DNA of 64,000 bases from Actinoplanes sandaracinus (GTDB taxonomy: Bacteria > Actinomycetota > Actinomycetes > Mycobacteriales > Micromonosporaceae): positions 111,821 to 175,820 of the forward strand of contig NZ_JASCTH010000025.1 of NCBI RefSeq assembly GCF_030009775.1. The letters are read 5' to 3'. Position 1 is the stretch's first letter. Every line of letters begins with the position of its first letter. The translations under genes and the position numbers were made by a program. Of this stretch, positions 15,464 to 25,258 are shown piece after piece. A model generated the notes under the pieces. The model had not been told where the DNA came from. It ran no database searches and saw only the letters and a program-made list of their open reading frames with translations.

Positions 15464-16875
15464 CAGTGCGACAGTTCGACGTGGTCGAGGATCCCGAGCG
15501 CGTCCGGGACCATCACCGCCGCCGAGTAGTAGGCGCTGACCAGGTACGACATGATCGCCTGCTCGCTGATGCCCATGAACCGCACGTTGAGGCCCGGCTG
15601 GTACTCGTCCGGCAGCTTGGTCTGGTGCAGGCCGATCACACCCTGGTCCTGCTCGCCGACCCGCATCGCCAGGATCGACGTGGTGTGCGTGTGGCTGATC
15701 GGCACCTTGCCGCTGGGCAGGATCGGGACGCCGCGCCAGGACGGGACGGTGTGGCCGTCCATCTGCACCGGCGGCGGGTAGATGCCCCGCTTCGTGCACT
15801 CCCGGCCGAACGCGGCGATGGCCTGCGGATGGGCCAGGAAGAATTTCGTGCTGCGCCGCATCGACAGCAGCTCGTCGAGGTCGTCGGGGGTGGGCGGGCC
15901 GGTACGGGTGTGGATGCGCTGCCGCAGGTCGGCGTTGTGCAGCAGGCCGAACTCACGGTTGTTGACCAGTTCGTACTCCTGCCGCTCGCGCAGCGCCTCG
16001 ACGGTGAGCCGCAGTTGCTGCTCCATCTGGTCCATCGGGTCGTTGTAGAGGTCCGCGACCCGGGTGTGCACTCGCAGCACGGTCTGGGCGACGCTCAGTT
16101 CGTACTCGCGTGGGCTGATCTCGTAGTCGACGTAGGTGCCGGGCAGGGGGTGCTCCCCGTGGTGGCCGGCGGCGACCGCGATCTCCGCCTCTCCGTGCTT
16201 GTTCTGCGGTTTCCGGCTCTTGTCGCGGAACCCGTCCACGTGGTTGCGCAGCGTCTCGCTGCGGGAGGTCAGCTCGGCGAACGCGGACCGTGGCAGGGCC
16301 AGCATGGTCACCGCGGTCATCGCCTTGGCGGTGTACTCCCAGATCGGGTCGTCCTCGATGAGCACCCGCTCACCGAACTTCTCCCCGTCGGCGAGCACGC
16401 CGAGGCTGACCGGGTCGCCGTACGCGCCGACGCCGATCTTGTCCACCTTGCCGTGCGCGATCAGGTAGAGGTTGTCGGCGACCGACCCGAACTCGACGAT
16501 CACCTGGCCGGGCTGGTACTCCTGCTGGACGAACCGGTCGGCGATGCCGCGCAGCAGCTCCTGGTCGTCGATATTGGCGAGCACCCCGATCTCGCGCAGC
16601 TCGGCCGGCACGACCTGAACCGAGGCCCCGGTGGCGATGAAGGTCAGCCGGCTGTCGCCGAGCCGGTAGGTCATCCGCCGGTTGACCCGGTAGGTGCCGC
16701 CGGAGACCTCGACCCAGGGCAGCTTGCGCAGCAGCCAGCGGGAGCTGATCTCCTGCATCTGCGGGAGCGACTTGGTGGTGTGGGTCAGGTTCCGGGCCGC
16801 CGCGGTGCTCAGGCTCTGCCGCTTCTGATGGTCCTGTTCCTCGCGGGTCTCCGACGACTTCACTGAACTGGTCAC
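15463..16875 (-). CDS. eshA: Family 2B encapsulin shell protein with cyclic-nucleotide-binding insert (EshA)
   Basis: A 470-residue protein. The N-terminal arm and E-loop region (about 20-95) and the HK97-type core (about 250-470, ending SYLVSAYYSAAVMVPDALGILDHVELSH) flank a cNMP-binding-type domain at about 95-205 (QPGQVIVEFGSVADNLYLI, FGERVLIEDD, LALPRSAFAEL). This is the family 2B encapsulin layout, formerly annotated as a Crp-like or EshA protein. The shell is expected to enclose the 2-MIB synthase encoded next. The usual phosphate-binding Arg after FGE is not clearly placed, so nucleotide binding is uncertain. The start is GTG; the stop overlaps the tpc start. It heads the operon and is divergent from ispH. 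Confidence 0.92.
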   Translation of the reverse strand: MTSSVKSSETREEQDHQKRQSLSTAAARNLTHTTKSLPQMQEISSRWLLRKLPWVEVSGGTYRVNRRMTYRLGDSRLTFIATGASVQVVPAELREIGVLANIDDQELLRGIADRFVQQEYQPGQVIVEFGSVADNLYLIAHGKVDKIGVGAYGDPVSLGVLADGEKFGERVLIEDDPIWEYTAKAMTAVTMLALPRSAFAELTSRSETLRNHVDGFRDKSRKPQNKHGEAEIAVAAGHHGEHPLPGTYVDYEISPREYELSVAQTVLRVHTRVADLYNDPMDQMEQQLRLTVEALRERQEYELVNNREFGLLHNADLRQRIHTRTGPPTPDDLDELLSMRRSTKFFLAHPQAIAAFGRECTKRGIYPPPVQMDGHTVPSWRGVPILPSGKVPISHTHTTSILAMRVGEQDQGVIGLHQTKLPDEYQPGLNVRFMGISEQAIMSYLVSAYYSAAVMVPDALGILDHVELSH

Positions 16876-16982
16876 GGCTGTTAACGCCCCGTTTCATCCG
16901 CAATGTGGCTTACAACCTGCTCGTTTTATCCCAGCTCAGCGGACTATTTGTCGGTTTTTACAGTTTTGCGAATAGTCATGCC

Positions 16983-16988
16983 TAAGCT
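16983..16988 (+). promoter_or_regulatory. Putative -10 element for leaderless ispH
   Basis: TAAGCT fits TANNNT and lies 8 nt before the ATG at 16997, within an AT-rich 121-bp divergent region. No good -35 is visible. Confidence 0.35.
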
Positions 16989-16996
16989 CCGTGATC

Positions 16997-17935
16997 ATGG
17001 AAGTCACCGTGCTCCTCGCCGTCCCACGCGCCTTCTGCGCCGGTGTCGAACGCGCCATCGACATGGTCGAGCAGGCTCTGCGCCGGTACGGCCCGCCGGT
17101 GTACGTACGCCGCCGGATCGTCCACAACGCCCACGTCACCGCCGCCCTGGAAGCCCGCGGCGCGATCTTCGTCGACGAGGTCGGCCAGGCGCCAGACGGC
17201 GCCGTCGTCGTGTTCACCGCCCACGGCGTCGCGCCCGCCGTCCGCGCCGAGGCCGCCCGGCGCGGCCACCACGTGATCGACGCGACCTGTCCCTTGGTCG
17301 CCAGGTCACACACCGAGGTCCGCCGCTACGCCGCCCGCGGCGACACCGTCCTGCTCATCGGTCACGCCGGCCACGACGAGGTGCAGGGCGTCCTCGGCCA
17401 GATCCCCGGCGGGATCCAACTGGTCCAGGACATCGCCTCCGTCGACGAGGTGCTGGTCGAGGATCCCCGGCGGGTGTCCTATCTGACCCAGACCACCCTG
17501 GCCGCTGACGAGACCGGGGAGATCATCGACGAGTTGCGGTCCCGCTTCCCGCACCTGTCCGGGCCGGACGCCGGCGAGGTCTGCTCCGCCACCACCGAGC
17601 GCGAGGAGGCGGTCGCCGCCATCGCCGGAGCCTGCGACCTGGTCCTGGTAGGCGGCTCTGCGGGGTCGTCCGACTCGTCCCGGCTGGCCGAGGTCGCCCG
17701 CCGCCACGGCACACCCGCACACCTGATCGAGGATGTACGCGACATCCGGCCCGAGTGGCTCGACGGCGTCCGCACGGTCGGCCTCACCGCCGGAGTCACG
17801 GCGTCGCCCCATCTGGTCGACGAGGTGGTGGCCGCCCTCGCCTCGGCCCGGATCAGCGGCTCCGCGCTTACGCCTGTCCCACGCCCACCGGCCGCCGGCG
17901 GTACTCCTGCGGACTCATCCCGCGTTCACGCTTGA
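16997..17935 (+). CDS. ispH: 4-hydroxy-3-methylbut-2-enyl diphosphate reductase (IspH)
   Basis: A 312-residue enzyme of the last step of the MEP isoprenoid pathway, reducing HMBPP to IPP and DMAPP with a [4Fe-4S] cluster. The three cluster cysteines are present (AFCAG at 14, DATCP at 98, EVCSATTER at 196), with the substrate histidines in VHNAHV and TAHGV and the acidic GHDEVQG. The ATG at 16997 is preferred because of the TAAGCT box; a GTG at 16991 is also in frame. Being divergent from the 2-MIB operon suggests it boosts precursor supply, and it may be a second copy besides a housekeeping ispH elsewhere. Its 3' end overlaps the convergent AraC gene by 68 bp. Confidence 0.93.
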   Translation: MEVTVLLAVPRAFCAGVERAIDMVEQALRRYGPPVYVRRRIVHNAHVTAALEARGAIFVDEVGQAPDGAVVVFTAHGVAPAVRAEAARRGHHVIDATCPLVARSHTEVRRYAARGDTVLLIGHAGHDEVQGVLGQIPGGIQLVQDIASVDEVLVEDPRRVSYLTQTTLAADETGEIIDELRSRFPHLSGPDAGEVCSATTEREEAVAAIAGACDLVLVGGSAGSSDSSRLAEVARRHGTPAHLIEDVRDIRPEWLDGVRTVGLTAGVTASPHLVDEVVAALASARISGSALTPVPRPPAAGGTPADSSRVHA

Positions 17936-18842
17936 AGGCGGCGCTGAGCGCGAACGCGCTGCCGTAGCCCACCCGGCGGGCCACCGCGCCGATCGTGGCC
18001 TCGGGCTCACGCAGCAGGTCGGCGGCGAGCGCCAGCCGCCAGCCGGTCAGGTACGCCATCGGCGGTTCACCGACCAGCTCGGTGAACCGCCGCGCCAGCG
18101 CCGACCGGGACACCCCGGCCCGCGCGGCCAGGGCGGCGACCGTCCACGGCGCCGCGGGCTCCTCGTGCAGCAGCCGCAGCGCCGGGCCGACCACCGGATC
18201 CGCGCGGGCCGTGTGCCAGCCCGGAGCGCCGGCCTCGGCCAGCCAGGTCCGCAACACCGACACCAGCAGCAGGTCCAGCAGCCGGTCGAGGACCAGCTCC
18301 TGTCCCGGCTCGTTGCGCGCCATCTCGGTGGCGAGCAGGCCCACCAGCGTCTGGTCGGCCGCCGCCGCGGGCCGCACCAGCAGCCCCGGCAAGGCGGCCA
18401 GCAAACGGCGGCTGACCTCGCTGTGCAACTGGTAGACGCCGGTGAGCAGGACCGTGGCCGCGTCGGACCGGTCGCCCCAGGCCCGTACGCCCAGGTTCAT
18501 CGCCTCGGCCTGCCCCGTGCCGTCGAGTTCCGTGCCGTCGTGCCCCGCGCCGTCGAGCGGGACGCACACCTGCCCCGGCCGGATGACGGTCCGCCACGGG
18601 GTCGCCGGGTCGTCGGCCACCGTGTACGGCTCCGGCCCCCGGACCACGGCGAGGTCGCCCGGCGCCAGCCGGACCGTCTCGTCCCCGCCGCGGACCAGCC
18701 AGGCGCCACCCCGCACCACGGCGATCAGGGTGAGCGGGGCCTCGTCCTCGATCCGCAGCGCGAACGGCGGGTCGAACACCGAGCGCAGCAGGAACGCGCC
18801 CCGCGCCCGCGGCCCGTCGAGCAGCCCGCTCAGCGTGTCCAC
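17868..18842 (-). CDS. AraC family transcriptional regulator (cupin type)
   Basis: A 324-residue regulator with an N-terminal cupin-like sensor (FALRIEDEAPLTLIAVVRG, GDLAVVRGPEPYTV) and a C-terminal double helix-turn-helix (WTVAALAARAGVSRSALARRF and AVARRVGYGSAFALSAAFKRERGMSPQEYRR). I chose the GTG at 18842 (VDTLSGLL), the usual N-terminus for this group; the frame continues upstream only through a tandem repeat. It lies downstream of an NmrA-like oxidoreductase gene on the same strand, which is a common target of this subgroup; the pair may be co-regulated. Confidence 0.88.
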   Translation of the reverse strand: MDTLSGLLDGPRARGAFLLRSVFDPPFALRIEDEAPLTLIAVVRGGAWLVRGGDETVRLAPGDLAVVRGPEPYTVADDPATPWRTVIRPGQVCVPLDGAGHDGTELDGTGQAEAMNLGVRAWGDRSDAATVLLTGVYQLHSEVSRRLLAALPGLLVRPAAAADQTLVGLLATEMARNEPGQELVLDRLLDLLLVSVLRTWLAEAGAPGWHTARADPVVGPALRLLHEEPAAPWTVAALAARAGVSRSALARRFTELVGEPPMAYLTGWRLALAADLLREPEATIGAVARRVGYGSAFALSAAFKRERGMSPQEYRRRPVGVGQA

Positions 18843-18856
18843 CCGGCCACCGTAGC

Positions 18857-18976
18857 CGTCAGGCGCTCCGGGCGCCGTCCGGGAGAACCGGCCGCCGCAG
18901 TCGTCACACGCTTCGGGTGCCGTCCGGGAGAACCCGCCACGGCAGTCGTCAGGCGTTCCAGGCGCCGTCCGCCGCC
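18857..18976. repeat. 45-bp tandem repeat, about 2.7 copies
   Basis: Copies begin at 18857, 18902 and 18947 (period exactly 45). The last copy runs into the 3' end of the NmrA-like gene, and each copy keeps the TGA at the equivalent place, so the array looks like a serial duplication of that gene's 3' terminus. Confidence 0.75.
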
Positions 18977-19761
18977 GCGGCCCGGGCGAACTCCGCGAAG
19001 TCCCGCGGCGGGCGGCCCAGCACCCGCCGCACCCCGTCACCGAGATGGGCGTTGCGGCCGTCGGTGACCAGGTCGAACAACTCGGCGAACTCCTCGGGCA
19101 TCCCGCCGGCGCGCAGCGCCTCGACGTACTCGCCCCGGCTGACCGGCACGAACCGGATCTCCCGTCCGAGGGCCGCGGACAGTTCGGCTGCCACCTCGGC
19201 GAAGGTCAGCAGCCGCGGACCGGTCACGTCATAGGTCTGCCCGGCGTGCCCGTCACCGGTGAGCGCCGCCACGGCCACCTCGGCGATGTCGGCGGCGTCC
19301 ACGAACGGCTCGGCGGCGTCACCGACCGGCAGCACGATCTCCCCGGCCAGCACGTCCGGCTGGAAGAAGTCCTCACTGAAGTTCTGCGCGAAGAAGCTCG
19401 CCCGGACGACCGTCCACTCCACGCCGGAGTTCCGCACCACGTTCTCGGCCGCCTCGGCGGCCGGCTCGCCCCGCCCGGCCAGCAGCACGATCCGGGTCGC
19501 ACCCTGCTCCACGGCCTGGCCCACGAACGCCCGCACCGTCTCGGTGGCGCCGGGGAACGCCAGGTCCGGCTGGTACGACAGGTAGACCGCGCCGACCCCG
19601 TCGAGGGCCGCCTTCCAGGTCTCCGGGACGGTCCAGTCGAACGGCGGCGCGGCCCTGCGGGAGCCGATCCGCACCGATGCGCCCTGTTGTTCGAGGAGTC
19701 GTGCCACCCGCCGGCCGGTCTTGCCCGTACCGCCTAGCACCAGAATCGTCTTGTTCGTCAT
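18949..19761 (-). CDS. NmrA-like atypical short-chain dehydrogenase (NAD(P)H-binding)
   Basis: A 270-residue protein beginning with the nucleotide-binding strand TILVLGGTGKTGRRVARLL (GxxGxxG). The fold continues as in NmrA/HSCARG and azoreductase-like QOR2 proteins: GVEWTVVRASFFAQNFSED matches the family's substrate-side segment, and DAADIAEVAVAAL precedes a TYDVTGP motif. These proteins act as NAD(P)H sensors or quinone/ketone reductases in the cytoplasm; which applies is not visible. The catalytic Tyr-x3-Lys of classical SDRs is absent, as expected for this branch. The AraC gene lies 106 bp downstream. Confidence 0.88.
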   Translation of the reverse strand: MTNKTILVLGGTGKTGRRVARLLEQQGASVRIGSRRAAPPFDWTVPETWKAALDGVGAVYLSYQPDLAFPGATETVRAFVGQAVEQGATRIVLLAGRGEPAAEAAENVVRNSGVEWTVVRASFFAQNFSEDFFQPDVLAGEIVLPVGDAAEPFVDAADIAEVAVAALTGDGHAGQTYDVTGPRLLTFAEVAAELSAALGREIRFVPVSRGEYVEALRAGGMPEEFAELFDLVTDGRNAHLGDGVRRVLGRPPRDFAEFARAAAADGAWNA

Positions 19762-19838
19762 GACAGCCAGTCAACCGGCCTTCTCGTGGACGGGCCATGG
19801 CCGTGGCGCCGCGACGCATACGCGAGCGTCCACGCGTT

Positions 19839-20645
19839 CTACAGGAAGCCGGTCACCAGCGCCCGGAACAGCTCGGGCTCCTCGACCCAGGGGCGGTGAC
19901 CGGATTCGGTCATGATTTCAAGGCGGCTGCACGGATGGGCGGCGGCGACCACCCGGGCCGGCGCGATGCCGATCATCCCGTCCGAGGCTCCGGCCACCAC
20001 CAGCACGGGGGCCAGCACCGGCCCGGGAGTGGCCGTCCCGGAGTAGAAGGCCTCGCGCAGCCACGGCAGCCGGCTGGCGTGCGAGGGGTGGTATTCGTGG
20101 CGGCGCTCCGGTGTCCACCGGTGCCAGTGGAACGGGATCAGCCGAGCTCGTGTGATCGGGTTGGTCACATCCTCGGCCAGGGCCGCCGCGGCATGCGGGT
20201 ACCACGGTTCGGCCGCCCGGCCGGCCCGGATCCCGGCCAGTTCGGCGGTGTCGATGTCGCGCCCGGCACGGCCAATCGGGGTCACCAGGACCAGCCGGCG
20301 GACCCGGTTGCGGTGGCGGACGGCGTACTCCTGGGCGGTCAGCGTTCCCGCGGAGTGCGCCAGGATGTCGAGCCGCTCCATCCCGAGGTGTTCCCGCAGA
20401 GCCTCCACGTCGTCGGCCTGCCGGGTGAACGACACCGTCGTCCGGTCCAGCGGGACCCCGGAACGGCCGGCGGCTCGCCCGTCGAGCCGGATCAGCCGGC
20501 GGGACGCGCTGAGTCCGCCCAGGTCACCGAGGTAGCGGGCGTCCATGCCGGGACCTCCGGGCAGCACCACCAGCGGGTCGCCCGTACCCTCGCCGACCAC
20601 GTCGTAGTGCAGGGGCAGCCCGTCGAAGGAGGGGAAGTGCGGCAT
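19839..20645 (-). CDS. Alpha/beta hydrolase, proline iminopeptidase-like
   Basis: A 268-residue single-domain hydrolase. The oxyanion motif is VVLPGGPGMD, the nucleophile elbow is LAHSAGT (Ser in H-S-A-G), the acid is likely in VVAGASDGMI, and the histidine is in TESGHRPW. The GGPG motif and the cap region (FHWHRWTPERRHEY) point to the prolyl aminopeptidase/tricorn-interacting-factor branch, so cleavage of small amides or esters in the cytoplasm is expected. The ATG at 20645 (MPHFPSFDG) is the natural start for this fold. The gene is alone on its strand, with a divergent small ORF upstream. Confidence 0.85.
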   Translation of the reverse strand: MPHFPSFDGLPLHYDVVGEGTGDPLVVLPGGPGMDARYLGDLGGLSASRRLIRLDGRAAGRSGVPLDRTTVSFTRQADDVEALREHLGMERLDILAHSAGTLTAQEYAVRHRNRVRRLVLVTPIGRAGRDIDTAELAGIRAGRAAEPWYPHAAAALAEDVTNPITRARLIPFHWHRWTPERRHEYHPSHASRLPWLREAFYSGTATPGPVLAPVLVVAGASDGMIGIAPARVVAAAHPCSRLEIMTESGHRPWVEEPELFRALVTGFL

Positions 20646-20699
20646 CCGGCGATCCTGCCACGAGGATTGGAACCCGCGCCGCCGGGCAACCTTGAGTGG

Positions 20700-21023
20700 G
20701 TGAACTGGCTCGAATTCGCTCTCATGCACGTCGACGAGCCCTGCACCGTTCGGGTGGAGGCGCCCGGCCGGCGGCCGGTGCCAGTCGGCCCGTGCGTCAT
20801 CGCGCACCGCGCGGACGGCACGACCCTGCTCTGCCCGCCGGACACCGAGGCGCCGCCCGGTTCCCGGATCACGCTGCCTGCCGGTGACACGGTCGAGGTG
20901 GTCACCGCCTTCCATCTGCAGGCGCACGGCACCCGGCTCCCGGAGCACCAGCAGCTCGATCTCGCCGGCCGCGGCCCGGGCCGTCCGGCCGGTCCGTGCC
21001 GCCCCGACTGCCGACCGCGCTGA
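20700..21023 (+). CDS. Small hypothetical protein, beta-rich
   Basis: A 107-residue reading frame from GTG 20700 (an ATG at 20724 is the alternative) with strongly G/C-biased third positions, which supports real coding. The sequence (PCTVRVEAPGRRPVPVGPC, GTTLLCPPDTEAPPGSRITLPAGDTVEVVTAFHL) is rich in valine, proline and glycine and suggests a small beta-sandwich; it has several cysteines. No family is recognised. It is divergent from the alpha/beta hydrolase (54-bp gap) and 43 bp upstream of the GGDEF-EAL gene, with which it could be cotranscribed. Confidence 0.5.
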   Translation: MNWLEFALMHVDEPCTVRVEAPGRRPVPVGPCVIAHRADGTTLLCPPDTEAPPGSRITLPAGDTVEVVTAFHLQAHGTRLPEHQQLDLAGRGPGRPAGPCRPDCRPR

Positions 21024-21066
21024 CACTTCCGCTCAAGATCTCGGGCGAGGCTCCGATAGGCCTGGC

Positions 21067-23333
21067 ATGCGGCTCGGATCGCTTTTCGCGGATCTGACGC
21101 GACGCGAGCGCGCGGCGTGGTGGATCCTGAGCGCCCTGACCTTGGTCCAGTCGGTCATCTGCGCCCTTGAGGTCGCCGGCTCGCCGATCGGCGACACTCC
21201 CGTGGGCGGCCTGTTCAACATCACTCTCCACCTGATGCCCGGCCTGATGGTGGCGGCGCGTGCCCGCCGCGCGCCACGGCCGGTGCGGGCCGCCTGGCGG
21301 TTGCTGGCCGCCGGCATGATCTCCTACGGCGCCGGCGGCACGTACTGGTGGCTGTCCGCCCGGCATCGCGACCCGCAGCCTCTGGTCACACTGGCCGAAC
21401 CGTTGTGGCTCCTGTTCTACCCCTGTTTCGTGGTCGCGCTCGTGCTGCTGCTGCGGCAGCGGTTGCCGAAGGTGAGCGCCCAGGCCTGGCTGGACGGCGT
21501 GATCGCGTCCGCCGCCGTCTGCGCCCTGGTGGCGCTGCCGATGCTGGCGGCCGTCGATCCGGCGCCGCATTCGACGGTGATGGGCGTCGTCGTGAACGCG
21601 GCGTACCCCGTGTGTGACATCGCGGTGGCCGGCTGTCTGCTGGGCGCCTGGGCGCTGAACGGATGGCGTGCCGACCGCCTTCTGGGCCTGCTGATCGCCG
21701 GGATGGGGTTGTTCGCCGTCGGGGACGCGTTCAGCATGGTGCTGCTCTGGCAGGGCAGCGACGTGCCGGCGTGGGTCCGCCTGATGTGGATCCTCGCCCT
21801 GATCATCCTGGCCGTGGCCGCCCATCAGCCGGCCGGGCCGTCACGGACCAGCCGGCCGAGCGTGTGGCTGAGCACCGCCGTGCCCGCCGTCCTCGCCTTC
21901 CTCTGCCTGGGCCTGCTCATGTACGCGGCCCTCAGCGACCGGTCGGTGACCGCGATCAGCAGTTTGCTGGCCGGGATCGCGGTCACCGCGGCGATCGTGC
22001 GGATGCTCGCCAGTGTCCGCACCGCGGAGGCCCTCGGCGCGGCCCGCCGGCAGGCTCGCACCGACGAGTTGACCGGCCTGGCGAACCGGCGGTTCTTCGT
22101 CGAGCGACTGGACCGGGAACTGGAGCAGGGCACCGAGGACCTGGCTGTCGCGTTCGTCGACCTGGACCGGTTCAAGGAGGTCAACGACAGTTTCGGCCAC
22201 GACGTCGGGGACAACCTGCTCACGCTGGTCGGTCAGCGGATGCGCGGGGCGCTCGGCAGCGACGTGCTGCTGGCCCGGCTGGGCGGCGACGAGTTCGGGC
22301 TGATCATGCCCGGCGCCGGGCGGGACGGGGCCGCCGCGATCGTCGACGGGGTGCTGCACGCGCTGCGGGAGCCGTTCGTGCTGCCGGAGGTGGACCTGCA
22401 CGTCGACGCCAGCATCGGCATCGCCGTCAGCCCCGACGACGGCGCGGACCGGTCGACCCTGCTGCGCCGCGCGGACGTGGCGATGTACGCGGCGAAGGCC
22501 GCGCACGGGCCCCCGGTCTTCGCCACCGGCCTGGACGATCACGCCCGGGCTCGCCTGACGATGCTGGAGGAGCTGCGGGCCGGCCTGGAACGCGCCGAGC
22601 TGGTGCTGCACTACCAGCCGAAGGTGACGGTCGACGCCGCCGCCCGGGTGGTCGGGGTGGAGGCGCTGGTCCGCTGGCAGCATCCGGTGCGGGGGCTGGT
22701 CTATCCGGACGCCTTCCTCTACACCGCCGAGAGTGCCGACCTGATGAGCCGGGTCACCACCGTGGTCCTCGACCTGGCCTGCCGGCAGAGCCGGGCCTGG
22801 CACGACCAGGGCATGCCGGTGCCGGTGGCGGTCAACCTGTCGGTCTCCGACCTGCGTGACCGGACGTTGCCCGAGCAGATCGGCGAGCTGCTGCGCCGGT
22901 ACGGCCTGCCGCCCACCGCCCTGGAACTGGAGGTCACCGAGAGTGTCCTGATGACCGACGCCGACGACGCGCTGGCACAGCTCGGCCGGTTGCGCGACAT
23001 GGGTGTCCGGCTCGCGGTCGACGACTACGGCACCGGCTACTCCAGCCTCAGCTACCTGCGGGTGCTGCCGGTCGACGACCTCAAGCTGGACCGGGCGTTC
23101 GTCAGCCGCTGCCTCGGCGACCCGCGCAGCGCGGCGATCGTGCACAGCACCGTCCAGTTGGCGCACAGCCTCGGCATGTGCATCGTCGCCGAGGGTGTCG
23201 AGGACGCGGACACCTTCGAGCGGCTCCGCGAGTACGGCTGTGACCTGGCGCAGGGCTACGGAATCGCCCGCCCGCACGATGCCGGGACCACGACGGCCTG
23301 GCTGCGCGGGCGGGAGATCGCCGGAGTGGTGGT

Positions 23334-23352
<19 letters not shown>
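21067..23352 (+). CDS. Multi-pass membrane GGDEF-EAL cyclic-di-GMP turnover protein
   Basis: A 761-residue protein. The first 315 residues form about eight membrane helices in a MASE-like sensor without an obvious ligand motif. GGDEF follows with RLGGDEFG (404-411), preceded by DELTGLANRRFF and FVDLDRFKEVND. The EAL domain has GVEALVRWQHP, VNLSVSDL, LEVTESVLM, VDDYGTGYSS, LKLDRAF and IVAEGVED, so its metal and substrate sites look intact. Both cyclase and phosphodiesterase activity are possible. The ATG at 21067 starts a typical membrane-entry sequence. The stop region overlaps the convergent subtilase gene by 19 bp. Confidence 0.92.
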
Positions 23353-24518
<1,166 letters not shown>

Positions 24519-24600
24519 CTGTTCCTCCCGACGTTGGGTGGCCGTGCGACCACGTCAGGTGACGCTAACAGGCTTATAGAAGTCTGTGAATATTGAGAAT

Positions 24601-24996
24601 TCAGGCGGCGGACTCGTCCAGGGCCAGCGTCGCCCACACCGCCTTGCCGCCGGGTTCGGGTCGCCAGCCCCAGTCGGCGCTGCTGAAAGCCACCAGGCGC
24701 AGACCGAAACCACCGGGCGTGGTGGTGTCCGAGTCGCGGCGTGGAATCGGCGGCGCACTGCTGCCGTCACGCACGGTGAGACACACGAAACTGTCGTGCC
24801 GGCTGATCTCCAGGGTCATCATGGTGTGCGCGTGGTCGACGACGTTGCTGACCAACTCGGAGACGATGAGCGTCGCCGGGCCGGTCAAATGATCGAGATC
24901 CCACCGCACGCATGCCTCGGTGACGACGTCCCGCGCGTGCCGGGCCGCCTGGGTCACCGGGAGCAGATCCTCGGTATAGAGCTCCAGGCTCGGCAT
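24601..24996 (-). CDS. ATP-binding anti-sigma factor-like protein (HATPase_c_2, RsbW/SpoIIAB type)
   Basis: A 131-residue single-domain GHKL kinase-like protein. The N box is LIVSELVSNVVDHA, the G1 box includes VRDGSSAPPIP, and the G2 box is GGFGLRLVAF, all typical of the stand-alone anti-sigma kinases common in actinomycetes. It would bind a SigB-type sigma factor or phosphorylate an anti-anti-sigma protein; neither partner is encoded nearby. The ATG at 24996 has a GGGGGGAAG ribosome site. It follows the subtilase promoter region on the same strand. Confidence 0.88.
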   Translation of the reverse strand: MPSLELYTEDLLPVTQAARHARDVVTEACVRWDLDHLTGPATLIVSELVSNVVDHAHTMMTLEISRHDSFVCLTVRDGSSAPPIPRRDSDTTTPGGFGLRLVAFSSADWGWRPEPGGKAVWATLALDESAA

Positions 24997-25141
24997 GATG
25001 TTCTTCCCCCCGTGTCACGTGGCTCCCTGGTCGAGGGATCCACGCTTCTCTCGCTTAACGCTTCTTCTCGCTGAAGGAACCGGATACCACGACACGGACG
25101 AGGCAAACCCGCGGTTCGCGACCCGCGCGTCACCGCGTGCG

Positions 25142-25246
25142 GCGGGGTTCCGGCCGCGGCGGCACAGGGTCGAGAACGATTACGCCCCGCTGTGCGGCGA
25201 TCACCACAAGGTGTACCGGCGGTCCGGCCTTGTCATCACCGATGGT
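25142..25246 (+). pseudogene. Possible remnant of an HNH-endonuclease-like domain
   Basis: One frame reads NDYAPLCGDHHKVYRRSGLVIT, which resembles the C-terminal half of HNH domains (N-x-PLC-x2-HH-x-x-x-H). The first half with its CxxC is missing, and no start or stop makes a sensible gene. The remainder of the 262-bp gap holds nothing I recognise. Confidence 0.22.
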
Positions 25247-25258
25247 GAGCCGTCTCCG

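Noticed and set aside
14399..15799. Longer 2-MIB synthase start inside eshA
   Set aside because: The upstream part would overlap 330 bp of the shell-protein gene in another frame and shows no similarity; the TGATG start is better. Noted as an alternative in the finding only.
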